Source: Buxus sempervirens (Eukaryota; Streptophyta; Magnoliopsida; Buxales; Buxaceae). From it: a stretch of DNA of 64,000 nt. The notes below the pieces were generated by a model that was not told where the DNA came from, did no database searches, and saw nothing but the letters and a program-made list of their open reading frames with translations. The DNA lies in contig OX387182.1 in assembly GCA_947561395.2 (NCBI GenBank), positions 49,221,949 to 49,285,948 of the forward strand, read 5' to 3'. The stretch's first letter is position 1. Every line of letters starts with the position of its first letter. A program made the translations under genes and the position numbers. Below, piece after piece: positions 32,924 through 43,596 of the stretch.

Positions 32924-33863
32924 AACTGGTTCACCTAAACTTGTTACCTGTTCACATGGCTATGGTCTAGTGGTATCTAGCTTGTCAAATGGATAAATTC
33001 TCCAAACTCCAATCGAGTAGAAAGATGTCACGTGGAAGAATGATCCAGTTAAACGGTCTATTTGACTGGGCACTTGGAGATTATCAGTGTGAAAAGGTTT
33101 AAAGGCATACATATACCGTACCCTACAAACATCTTAAAAGTTACAAAAGCAAAACGTGAAAATTGTAATTCATGTGCTGTTTAAAGATGATGGAGATTGC
33201 AAAGCAGAATAGAGAAAAGTGAAGCGCAATGTGCTAAACACAATGTGCAATTCCCCAAAAAAACCCTTCCTCACATTATTAACATTCAATAATAAGAGGG
33301 GTGTAATTGTCATAACAACTCAATTCCCTTTATTTAAAAGTTCAGCTGTTTTATAATTATTCCCTCTGCATTCCTTTTCACCTGCAGTATTGCATGTGCA
33401 CCTTGCTAATATAGATTAGAGAGAACGGTCCCGTGAATCTTGACTTAAAACTTTAATAGTCGAATTGATGAGAAAAAGTTGTGGGGTTTTAAGGTCCCAT
33501 CAAATAAGGAAATAGTTCCATAACAGGGAAGATGATCATAAATAAGCTTAATTGTATTAGTTCATGTGTCAATACAGTGATTTCATTTCTTCTTGCGGGT
33601 AATTTTTCATGATGTTACGTTCACATGTGAGAAGTCTCTGTCATAGATAGATTTTTATTTTTCAAATCTTAGTATGATAATTTGAGCTTAAGATGCATAA
33701 TCCATTTGAATTCGAAATCACAAATGGAACGGTGCAACATCTACTTTTAAATAAGTTTATCTTTTTCTACTGAAAATATTTATTGACTTTTGACTTGCAA
33801 ATAAAAATTTTCAAGACCAAAATTTTAAGATGAATTTTTTTGGAAATCAGCATTGGCAATGTT
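32924..33863. repeat. Segmental direct duplication, copy B
   Basis: This is the second copy of 31089-32153 in the same orientation, about 940 bp. It lacks the segment of about 80 bases present in copy A and has several small indels. Between 32153 and 32924 lies unrelated AT-rich DNA and the MITE fragment at 32705-32915. Confidence 0.85.
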
Positions 33864-34458
33864 CCGGTGTACGCAATTAGTAGTTGAATATTCTTTCATC
33901 AATGTTAAAACTTTCATCAATATTTAAAAATTAGTTATAATTAAATATAAGATTTTATGTTACCTGTGAGTTGCCTTTGTTTTGTAGGATTCTAACTTTA
34001 GAAATTCTTGTCTTATTAGATAATCAAGAACACTTGATTTTATACATTATTTTACTCTATTTTATTTTCATAGAAATTGGTCAGCTAAAAATAGTTTCTT
34101 TAAAAATATAAGAAAAAAAAAAAAAGAAAAATATTTTTTATGGTCTGACATTCTTCCTTTCTTCAACACTTGGGTTCACTAACATTTGATAATATCAAAA
34201 ATCTCGAAATTAAATATATAAAAAAAAGTTAAGAAAAACAAATGGGATTTAATTAAGTACACTAATTAAAATCAATATTTCTATATAACAAATACGGAAA
34301 CTACCTTTTAGTAGTTTTTCAATGTTCAGAGGAGATTTTGTAACTTTCTTTTCCTTGTTTTTATTTTCTATAATTTTTAGATGCTCTTCATAATACTTTC
34401 CATTTTAGTTTTACCTATTTATCAACAAATATTTATAAAATCTTTGATAGAGAGTACC

Positions 34459-34683
34459 AGTGGCGGAACCAGGCTATAGCTAGGGGGGCAATTGCCCACC
34501 CTAAATTTTTATTTTTTCATTAAAAATATATATTTTTCTTTATTTTTTAATTGAATATTATGTTTTGCCCCCCTAAAATTTCTGGTTTGTCCCTCTAACT
34601 CGTTGAAATTTCTATATTTCATGTATAAGTATTAATTGAAAATTTTTTTTGCTCCCTCAGATTTGGAGTCCTGTTCCGCCACT
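34459..34683. mobile_element. MITE with AGTGGCGGAAC ends, 225 bp
   Basis: The left end AGTGGCGGAACCAGG and the right end CCTGTTCCGCCACT form an inverted repeat with a one-base gap. The interior has the GGGGGGCAATTGCCC palindrome and AT-rich core shared with 32705-32915. No clear target duplication is seen, so the superfamily remains open. Confidence 0.65.
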
Positions 34684-35122
34684 GATATAGACAAAACCCC
34701 TTCAACCCTCATTTCTTGTTCCTACCAAAAAAAGAAAAAAACCTTCATTTCTTGTCTTGGGTGTGAAAACAAAAATTCAACCTCTGCACGCACGAAATTG
34801 GCTTGCAAGTTCAAAGAAAAGAAGCTGGTTTGGTCAAATAATAAAGAAGAAGAACAAAACAAGTAAGAGATGAGATAATTTCTTTTATATTTCATGTTAC
34901 TAATTAAATCCAGTTTACCAATCCAATAAGTTGTAACCACCGAAAACGTTTTTCCGCTACCGTAGATTTTCCAAAAGAAAAATGAAAAAGTTTTTCCATA
35001 GAATCTAGACTTATTATATCGTTTTTGACTAGAAGCACGCGTGGTTCGTTTTCTTTGATCGAACGTTAGGTGTAAACTACGCAGAAGCTTCTCTCTCACT
35101 TACAGCTCCGTCGACCGACCGC

Positions 35123-35130
35123 TATATAAA
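35123..35130 (+). promoter_or_regulatory. TATA box of the carboxylesterase gene
   Basis: TATATAAA lies 55 bases before the ATG at 35185, in GC-richer DNA than its surroundings. This places the transcript start near 35155 and gives a short leader of about 30 bases. Confidence 0.7.
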
Positions 35131-35184
35131 GACAAAGCCATTGCATCGCTTGTCACTCCAAATTGGGCAACAAGAAAGCTAAAG

Positions 35185-36207
35185 ATGGTCTGTGTAACCA
35201 TGGTCTCTGAGAAGAAGATCGTCGACGAGGTCTCCGGCTGGCTCACCCTCTACGACGACGGCTCCGTTGACCGAACGTGGAGGGGACCCCCTGAGTTCGC
35301 GTTCATAGCGACACCCGTCCCTCCTCATGAAGAATTCGTCGACGGCGTCGCCACCCGGGACGTCACCATCGACAAGAACTCCGGCCTCGCCGTCCGGCTG
35401 TACCTCCCTGAGAGGAGGCCTGGAGATGAAGAGAAACTCCCCATCTTGCTTCATTTCCATGGAGGTGGCTTTTGTATCAGCCAGGCCGACTGGTTCATGT
35501 ACTACAATATTTACACGAGGCTCGTGCGTTCTGCGCGCGTTGTTTGTGTGTCTGTCTACTTGAGACTGGCACCGGAAAATAAACTCCCGGCGGCCTGTGA
35601 AGATGGTTACTCGACACTGCTGTGGCTCCGATCAGTGGCTCTGGGAGAGTCTACGGAGTCATGGCTCGAGGCCCATGCAGATTTCGGCCGAGTAGTCCTC
35701 GTTGGGGATAGCTCCGGCGGAAATTTGGTGCACGACGTCGCTGCTCGTGCGGGTGGTAAAGATTTGAGTCCGGTACGAGTTTCCGGCGGTATTCCGATAC
35801 ACCCGGGTTTCGTCCGGAAAGAACGAAGCAAGTCGGAGCTGGAGCAACCTGAGACACCATTTTTAACTCTGGACATGGCGGACAAGTTCTTGGCCTTTGC
35901 GTTGCCAATTGGAAGCGGCAAGGACCACCCCCTTACTTGTCCAATGGGGGCCAATGCACCGCCACTCTCGGAGTTGAAGCTGCCGCCGATCATGCTCGTG
36001 GTGGCGGGAAATGACTTAATCAAGGACACGGAATTGGAGTACTGTGACGAGATGAAGAAGGCAGGGAAAGAGGTGGAGCTGTTCATCAATCCCGGCATGA
36101 CTCATAGCTTTTATCTGAACAAGATCGCCATCGACAAAGATCCAGAGACTGCAGAAGAGACTAATAATCTAATCCTGGCTATAAGAGATTTCATCAAGAG
36201 GCATTAA
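35185..36207 (+). CDS. Carboxylesterase, HSR203J/CXE class (alpha/beta hydrolase)
   Basis: A single-exon gene of 340 codons. It is a class I plant carboxylesterase of the alpha/beta-hydrolase-3 fold, which hydrolyses small carboxyl esters, probably in the cytosol because no signal peptide is visible. The oxyanion motif HFHGGGF is at 90-96, the nucleophile elbow GDSSGG has Ser176, and the acid and base are Asp277 (AGNDLIKD) and His307 (GMTHSFY), so the triad is complete. VSGWL near the N terminus, FCISQADWFMYY, IPIHPGFVR and ELEQPETPFLTLDMADKF are typical of the HSR203J-related group, whose founder is induced in the hypersensitive response. The second ATG (35200, in a better ACCATGG context) would give MVSEKK, closer to the family start, so the first five residues are uncertain. 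No damage is seen. The true substrate cannot be told from sequence. Confidence 0.95.
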   Translation: MVCVTMVSEKKIVDEVSGWLTLYDDGSVDRTWRGPPEFAFIATPVPPHEEFVDGVATRDVTIDKNSGLAVRLYLPERRPGDEEKLPILLHFHGGGFCISQADWFMYYNIYTRLVRSARVVCVSVYLRLAPENKLPAACEDGYSTLLWLRSVALGESTESWLEAHADFGRVVLVGDSSGGNLVHDVAARAGGKDLSPVRVSGGIPIHPGFVRKERSKSELEQPETPFLTLDMADKFLAFALPIGSGKDHPLTCPMGANAPPLSELKLPPIMLVVAGNDLIKDTELEYCDEMKKAGKEVELFINPGMTHSFYLNKIAIDKDPETAEETNNLILAIRDFIKRH

Positions 36208-37861
36208 TTAAGGTCGTGTATGTGCATGGTCTGTTTGAGTTTACTACGTACTCTCTGTTTGTAATTAAAACAAAGGGAAGAGTTATTAAATAATGATTTT
36301 ACATAAAGTTTCTCTTTGGTTGTTTTTGGGAAGGTCCTGTTGCAGATTAGTTTATGTGTTCTTTCATGGCAGGTTTAGGTGTTTCTGAGTGCAAAATATT
36401 GTCAGTTGGGGTCATTAGATAAGTGGGGTTAGGTTGCTGCTAAGATAACTGAGTCACCATATTTTAGTTTCATGAAAACTCAATTAAAATCTGCCTAGAA
36501 TTCCTTCAAACTCTGAAGATCGATGAAAAATAAAATATGTACATAATAATCATAATAATAATAAAAGAGAGGGCAAACTCTAAGATTTATGACAACAAGA
36601 TCCTTGTAGTTAATTAATCAGATATGAACTTCATCAACGCCTATTTTACAAGTACCAATTCACCCATTTAGGGGTTTTCTTGCATCATACTTAACGATAT
36701 ACATGAGTTTCCATTTATGAAATCAGCTTTCTATCCTTACCCAAACACCAAGGTTACTGTTGAAAAATCGATATTACGATTATACCAATCTATGAACGTT
36801 AAAGAAGAATCAAGAAAAACTGCACATTGATTTACGTGGTTCTGCAGTGTACCTACATCCATGGAAGAGAGAGGAGTTTCCGCTAGTATATATGAGAAAA
36901 GAATAGGGTCACAATACATATCTCTCCAAATTCTCATTACAATCCTAGCCAGTATGTTCGTCAAAATCTCCGCTACGCTTTGCGAGGCCCCTCAGATCCC
37001 TTCCCATGGATCCTAGAATATGAGCCGCTCAAACAGTAACTGTAAATGACTCACCCTTTTGATTTCAGATTTCTTCCTAAATAAGCGCTATCTAATTCAC
37101 ATAAAGTATCTATGGACAAAGTGCTATGGCAGACATAATTCTGTGGTGGACGTTGAATTGCAGAGATCATGTCATGTCTCCCCTTTATATATGTGTTTAC
37201 ACCCGCCGTAGACCGGCGGTAGCGTTTTATGGTCTCGTATATCTTTTGACCGATCTGTGTCCTACCACATACGGGTCAAGTGAAACCCATGTTTACACCC
37301 GCCGTAACCCTGTGAAATCGGAGTAAACAGGGGGTCTAAGTATAATATATATATTTTTATTGGGTAAACGATGGTGAATGATTTTGCCATTAAAGTCATT
37401 AAAGGAGTTATCATGGCATGTACTACTTTATTGGGTTTGAGGAAAATTGCTGGATACTTGATCAACCCCATGATACTTTTATTTATGAAAAGGTGTATTT
37501 GACCAATTATGCCTTTTGGCTCATTACGGTTCATTAAAGATACTCCGGTAATTCTCTAAAGACGTGGAAAGTGGGGTCCCCCACTTTTTAAAAACGTGGA
37601 GTGGTTATATAATGTGAGTTCAACTTCCTAAAAGTGGGTCGTTGGGAGACTTTGTGGTAAAGCAAAATGGACCTGCAGACATGGGAAAGGGATCCCTTGA
37701 AGATCGTGCAAGAGTGGGACGTTGAACAACCGTCAAGGATTGGCTATAAAAGACACAAACTCGAAGAGCTCGGAGACACAATCCATCCAATCGCAACCGG
37801 TTATAATATTATTTTGATCATCCGTGATCTTTATCCCCTCTCCTACACTGTAGTTAGAAGG
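36208..37861. other. Intergenic DNA with LTR-like remnants
   Basis: No gene is seen. The carboxylesterase 3' UTR probably ends near 36300 (TTAAATAATGATTTTACATA). From about 36757, TGTTGAAAAATCGATATT and TTTACGTGGTTCTGCAGTGT with CTACATCCATGG resemble the LTRs of small Ty1/copia or TRIM elements, but no second copy is present. At 37198-37320 ACACCCGCCGTA occurs twice. The last 5 bases (GAAGG, 37857-37861) should be one half of the target duplication of the Tat element. Confidence 0.4.
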
Positions 37862-37951
37862 TGTAGACACCCCAAATTGCACAAACAATCATCAAAAATC
37901 ATTATCTCCTGGAAAGCCAGCACAGAATTTGAAGAAAATAAATTTTTGCCT

Positions 37952-38098
37952 GTATCCGGATACTCAATCCGGATACAAGTGCTCCTCCCCGTATCCGGAT
38001 AGTCGTACCGGATACATGTGAGCCTTAGCGTATCCGGTACCAGGTACCGGATACCTTAAGGCCCTTTGTTATCCGGTCTGATATACCGGATACCTTAA
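37952..38098. repeat. TATCCGG/CCGGATA palindrome array in the LTR
   Basis: At least seven copies of TATCCGG or CCGGATA alternate in about 145 bases. Perfect palindromes include GTATCCGGATAC (37952-37963) and the 25-base GTATCCGGTACC-A-GGTACCGGATAC (38030-38054). The array is in the presumed U3, 150-300 bases upstream of the TATA box, and is retained in the LTR of element 2 (54603-54748). Confidence 0.9.
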
Positions 38099-38249
38099 GT
38101 TTGCTCAAAATTAGGGTTTTCCGAGAGCTTTTCACTTTTACCATCATGTCCCTCATTAAATGAGGGGAAATCGCGGAAATAACCTTAGGGTTTAGGTTGG
38201 AGGGGTTCTAGACATTAAGTTGTGTCTACCAATGACCTTAGCCCTTGCC

Positions 38250-38257
38250 TATAAATA
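38250..38257 (+). promoter_or_regulatory. TATA box of the LTR promoter
   Basis: CTATAAATAGGA is a strong plant TATA box. It is identical in the inverted LTR of element 2 (near 54440-54450). Transcription would start near 38280-38290, at the beginning of R. Confidence 0.75.
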
Positions 38258-38361
38258 GGAGCCTCCTCCTTGAGCAAATGGCACACAACTCTTGTTTTGA
38301 ATTCTCGCAAAGAAGAACTCCAAGAGAAGAAGAAAACCGCTGTGGAATCGCCTCCAGCACT

Positions 38362-38370
38362 CAGGTAAGC
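38362..38370 (+). promoter_or_regulatory. Strong splice donor in the LTR
   Basis: CAG|GTAAGCC fits the plant donor consensus and lies about 80 bases after the expected start of transcription. The same site (read as GGCTTACCTG) is kept in the LTR of element 2 near 54328. It could join to an acceptor just before gag. Confidence 0.6.
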
Positions 38371-40126
38371 CTCAACTTTTCTTTTTATTTTCTGTCTTTA
38401 CATTCCTAGATCTAGATCTCTTCTTCTACCTTTCTGTAGTGTAAAGCCTTGTTTGTATGTGTGGAAATCCTTCCCCGGCTCAAAGTATCTCAAGACTCCC
38501 CTAGCCGTAAAACGTGAAGGCGGATCTAGGAGAAACGAGACTGGGGATTGACCCTAGTGCTAGAACCTATGTAGCATAAGGCCTTTTTGATTGATTGTAA
38601 ACCGTTCCATATTCAAAGTACCCTTGATTATCTTAAAGAGAACAGAGGGAAACGATAATGGAACGGAACCCTAGGCTATGCTAGAACCTATTTTGTTGAA
38701 TATATGCATGTTGTATTGATCTTGCTTGGTTTTACACTCTTGCACATACATATCACTATTTTGGCGGGGTAGGCTCATATTTGGGGTTTATTGCATTTAT
38801 TGTGATAAATCTCAAATAAATGACCTCAATCAATTCTGAAATGCCTTTCGGATGATTTTAAAGTATTTGTGTTCATCTTGCACGAATTTCATTTTTATCA
38901 ATTTTCGGACTTGGTTTTACTCAAAAGTGGCTTAGCTTGACAGCACCTGTACCCCTACTTCGGACATCCGTAACTTCATCATCCGGATGAATTTTGGGGC
39001 GATTCCAGAACCATGGGAAAGGTGAGGCTGTCTAGTTTATGTCCACCAAATTTCATGATTTTATATTTAGCCGATTTTTGACACCTCTCTGTCGAAGTTA
39101 AGTGGACAGTTCAGGTCCAAGTACAGAACTTGTCACTTTGACGGACCGCCATGTGTTCGTTTTAAGTCCGATTTGAGTGATTTTTGTTTCTGAGTACTCC
39201 TTTATGAGTCTATTTTTAAATCCAGTTGGTTTCATAATTTTTGAACTCCATTTGAATTATTGGTAGCCGATTTACTCAGAACTGCTCATTTGCATTTTTC
39301 TGGGTAACTCTGTGATCTTCGGGGCCTGTTCGGGAGACCACCCAAGGCACGTCCGAAGGGATTTTTGTATGAGGCTAGTTTCTCTGGAAAGATGGCCATA
39401 CAGACTTCAATCACACCAAATTTCACGGATTTCTATGTAGTGGATTTTTCTAGACAATTTTCCAAAGTTGCCCACTTACCACTTTTCAAAATCCCCAGCA
39501 GCAACTTCAAAGGAGCATAACTCCTAGATTTTTCATCGGAATGAAGTGAAATTTTGCATGAGACTCTTATTTAACTTAATCTTTCAAATGGATTTGGTTT
39601 TGTTCAATTCAGAATTGGATTTGAATGATTTCAAGGCAAATGGCATACTTTTGACCGAATTTGATTTAACTTGGTTTTGAGCAACTGGTGCTTTGATTTC
39701 CATTTTTTGAGATATTCCAGAAGTGATATTGACATAAGGGAGGATCTAAAATCCATTTAGATCCTCATGTGAAGATATCATACATTTGACCTTTTTCAAG
39801 GTTTTTCATGATTTCTAGCAAGCTTCTTATTTTCTTTTTAGCATGAACATACACTTGGCAACCACTTCGTGTGGATGAATGGGGGTACCTAACACCTTCC
39901 CCCGTTCATAATCTAATCCCCTTACCCATCTCTGGACTTGATTTTCAAGTAGGGTTATTTTTACCCTAGAATGTGTCTTTTAGCTATTTTTGCATATTTT
40001 GAACTCTTTTGGTGTCCATTCTCACCCCAAAATTATGAATGGTGGCGACTCTCCCAATTTTTGCGTTGAGCCCGTGTGCTGACGGAGGGACGATCACTCC
40101 GGTGATTTTTTCCCATGTCTCACAAC

Positions 40127-40144
40127 TGGCGACTCTGCTGGGGA
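40127..40144 (+). promoter_or_regulatory. Primer binding site, tRNA-Arg type
   Basis: TGGCGACTCTGCTGGGGA starts two bases after the LTR. This sequence agrees, apart from about one base, with the complement of a plant tRNA-Arg 3' end as used by Ogre/Tat elements; the tRNA match is from memory of that family. Confidence 0.75.
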
Positions 40145-41957
40145 CTTGTGGATTTAAGCCTTTTTGTGTTTTGTTCATGCTTTCTTTACTTGTGAATGCT
40201 TGCTATTTTACTTATGTTATTTGTGCATATTTTTGTATCTTGAAATCTGATTGGGATACTTTGAAATCTAGATGGATAAAGGCATGCGTATATGGTGGTA
40301 TTATGCTTAGGATCATGTTTATGGCCTTATCTTATTGTGCATGTCTACTTGTTTTTTTTTGTACCTTGTTTTAGGAGGTTTTAGTGCCATGTTTTGAGCA
40401 CGAAAATAATGAGCAAAAATCGGTAAATTCAGTAGCCATCATATGGGTTTTCAAGCATGTTTTTACCATCAAAACTCTCCTTATACCATGTCAAGTAGTT
40501 GGTAAATGTTTGGGCATTAATTTGGGGTATAAGTGATGCACTTTTGAGCATAAGAAATCTGAAAATTTTAGTGCATATTTCTGGAGATTTCAAGCATATT
40601 TTACCTCATTGAAACACTTTTGAACCATGTCAAGTAGTGCTAAAATTTTAGGCTCCAATTTGGGGTAGAAATGGTACACTTTGAGCATAAAAAAAAAGCA
40701 TGAAATCTGGGATTTTAGGGAATGCTTTTGAGTTTCAAGCATGCTTACATGATTTAATGGTTGTTTGTACAAATGACATGTTTTGTATAACACTTTTGGG
40801 CATGTAATATTTTTTGTGCATATTTAGTTGTTTTGGTGCTTGCTTGCTTGTATTTAGCTTCATTATTTTGTCATATATGCCTTGGCTTGAAATTGAATGC
40901 ATGGCTACGAAAAAGAGTGGCAAGGGGCTGGGACGTTGTGAATGTTACCACAATTTAAAATTGCACTTGAGCACTTGAAACAATTTGCACAGCCTACCCT
41001 TTACCTATTAGGAAGTTGAACCATGAATGTGTGTAGCTTGGCGCACCGAGGTCGTGACTTCGGAAAGCGAAAGTGAAAACATTTACCTTAGAATTTGGGT
41101 CAATGATGTGATGACAATGGGATCTGTGATTCGATTCCGGGCATCACTAGACTTGAGTTCTAAGTTGCCAATTAAGCCAAAACCCAAAAACCATACGCTT
41201 GAAGGTGGAGAAACACGTTTTCGGCTAAAAGCACACAATTGCGTTTGGGGAATTGGGTGTAAATGTGGGAAGGCCGTTTGCATGTTTTACAGGCCAAGGT
41301 ATAATGTGAATACCATATTGAATGAAGGTAATACAAGGTGGCAAGGTAAAACCATGTTCTTTTCATGAATTTGGGGATTTTGAAAATATAATGTCCAAGC
41401 CCAATTTGGGGCAAGTTTTGAAGGTCAAATTAAGGTGAACATCAATTGGGAATGAAAAAAATCAAATCTGGTGAAAAAAATGAGTCAAAAAAGGCCATTT
41501 CGGCAATAACCGGCAACTCAGGCCGGTTAATAACAACCCTGTTCATATCCGGTATATATTTCCGGATAAAAAGGCATATGCGTGAATCCGGTTATGGTAA
41601 CCGGATACAATAAGGCATATTATTATCCGGAATTTTATACCGGATACGTTCAAAAATGCACAAATTGGCTTTTCAGCCCAAGTTTTCAGAATAAAATGCC
41701 TAAAACACTGTGGATCATCCTTAGGCACCCCGAAAAGAACATAAAAAATGTTCCAAAATACAAAAAAAAAAAAAAAAAAAAGAAAAACAAAAAAGAATAA
41801 AATAAAATATTCTTTCAGGATTTAACCTAAGTTTGAAAATCAAAGAGGAAACCAAGGTGTCATATTTTTTGACACCAACTCAACTCAAACATGTGTCAAT
41901 CAAACTCTGGAACTTGAAAACTGAGAAAATTCAGCAAATTTGAAGAAGAAAAAAAAA
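40145..41957 (+). other. Leader of Tat element 1
   Basis: This stretch between primer site and tandem repeats has no long ORF. It contains three related segments around 40430-40750 that share CAAGCATG/TTTTACC, CCATGTCAAGTAGT and AATTTGGGGTA, so it has itself grown by duplication. Between 41541 and 41650 it carries five more TATCCGG/CCGGATA motifs like those in the LTR. Many ATG codons precede gag. Confidence 0.6.
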
Positions 41958-43485
41958 ACCTTTGGTTGGTTATTTTTATCAATCAAATCAAAAAAAAAAA
42001 ATGAAAACCTTGGTTGGTTATTTTTATCAATCAAATCAAAAAAAATGGGACACTTGGAAGCCCTAGAATATTCCATGAAAACCTTGGTTGGTTATTTTTA
42101 TCAATCAAATCAAAAAAAGTGGGATACTTGGAAGCCCTAGAATATTCCATGAAACCCTTGGTTGGTTATTTTTATCAATCAAATCAAAAAAAAAAAAAAA
42201 TGAAAACCTCGGTTGGTTATTTTTATCAATCAAATCAAAAAAAAAAAAAAAATGAAAACCTTTGGTTGATTATTTTTATCAATCAAATCAAAACATTTGT
42301 GGGATACTTGGATAGAGTAGTCCAAGACACTTTTGGTTGATTATTTTTATCAATCAAATCAAAACATTTGTGGGATACTTGGATAGAGTAGTCCAAGACA
42401 CCTTTGGTTGATTATTTTTATCAATCAAATCAAAACATTTGTGGGATACTTGGATAGAATAGTCCAAGACACCTTTGGTTGGTTATTTTTATCAATCAAA
42501 TCAAAACATTTGTGGGATACTTGGAAGCCCTAGAATATTCCAAGACACCTTTGGTTGGTTATTTTTATCAATCAAATCAAAACATTTGTGGGATACTTGG
42601 ATAGAGTAGTCCAAGACACCTTTGGTTGGTTATTTTTATCAATCAAATCAAAACATTTGTGGGATACTTGGATAGAGTAGTCCAAGACACTTTTGGTTGA
42701 TTATTTTTATCAATCAAATCAAAACATTTGTGGGATACTTGGATAGAGTAGTCCAAGACACCTTTGGTTGGTTATTTTTATCAATCAAATCAAAACATTT
42801 GTGGGATGCTTGGATAGAGTAGTCCAAGACACCTTTGGTTGGTTATTTTTATCAATCAAATCAAAACATTTGTGGGATACTTGGATAGAGTAGTCCAAGA
42901 CACCTTTGGTTGATTATTTTTATCAATCAAATCAAAACATTTGTGGGATACTTGGATAGAGTAGTCCAAGACACCTTTTGTTGGTTATTTTTATCAATCA
43001 AATCAAAACATTTGTGGGATACTTGGAAGCCCTAGAATATTCGAAGACACCTTTGGTTGGTTATTTTTATCAATCAAATCAAAACATTTGTGGGATACTT
43101 GGATAGAGTAGTCCAAGACACCTTTGGTTGGTTATTTTTATCAATTAAATCAAAACATTTGTGGGATACTTGGATAGAGTAGTCCAAGACACCTTTGGTT
43201 GGTTATTTTTATCAATCAAATAAAAACATTTGTGGGATACTTGGATAAAATATTCCAAGACACCTTTGGTTGGTTATTTTTATCAATCAAATCAAAACAT
43301 TTGTGGGATACTTGGAAGCCCTAGAATTTTCCAAGACACCTTGGTTGGTTATTTTTATCAATCAAATCAAAAAAATTGGGACCCTTGGAAGCCCTAGAAT
43401 ATTCCATAAAAACCTTGGTTGGTTATTTTTATCAATCAAATAAAAAATTTATGCGACCCTTGGAAGCCCTAGAATATTCCAACAC
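41958..43485. repeat. Tandem repeat array, about 22 copies of a 71-bp unit
   Basis: The unit contains TTTGGTTGGTTATTTTTATC, then AATCAAATCAAAACATTTGT and GGGATACTTGG, ending in one of two alternatives: ATAGAGTAGTCCAAGACACC or AAGCCCTAGAATATTCCA. Copies in the middle are 71 bp apart with few differences, while the first five and last two are shorter or diverged. Inside each unit TTGGTTGATTA and TTATCAATCAA form an imperfect hairpin. The array lies in the leader, between primer site and gag. Short open frames through it are only a product of its length phase. Confidence 0.95.
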
Positions 43486-43596
43486 AAAATCAAAATAAAA
43501 AAAAAAAACAAACAAAAAAACAAAAAATCAAAAAAATCTGGATTGGTGTTCACCTAACCTACTGGTTTACATATATAGGGGTGTGACTCAAGTTAA

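Larger units (their letters stand above)
37862..40124 (+). repeat. 5' LTR of Tat element 1
   Basis: The LTR starts TGTAGACACCCCAAATTG and ends CATGTCTCACA, two bases before the primer site. It matches, in inverted orientation, the LTR of element 2 at 52558-54835 over its whole length. It contains a palindrome array (37952-38098), a TATA box at 38250, and a splice donor at 38364/38365. I see no open frame of interest. The left flank GAAGG should be repeated after the missing 3' LTR. Confidence 0.9.

Noticed and set aside
35179..36098. Minus-strand ORFs across the carboxylesterase
   Set aside because: GC-richer coding DNA opens shadow frames; the + strand protein has a full catalytic triad.
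42014..42340. Open frame through the tandem repeats
   Set aside because: Produced by repetition of one unit; no ATG context or conserved protein.
41958..43485. CRISPR-like repeat array
   Set aside because: Eukaryotic context, no unique spacers: whole 71-bp units repeat head to tail, so it is a tandem repeat.
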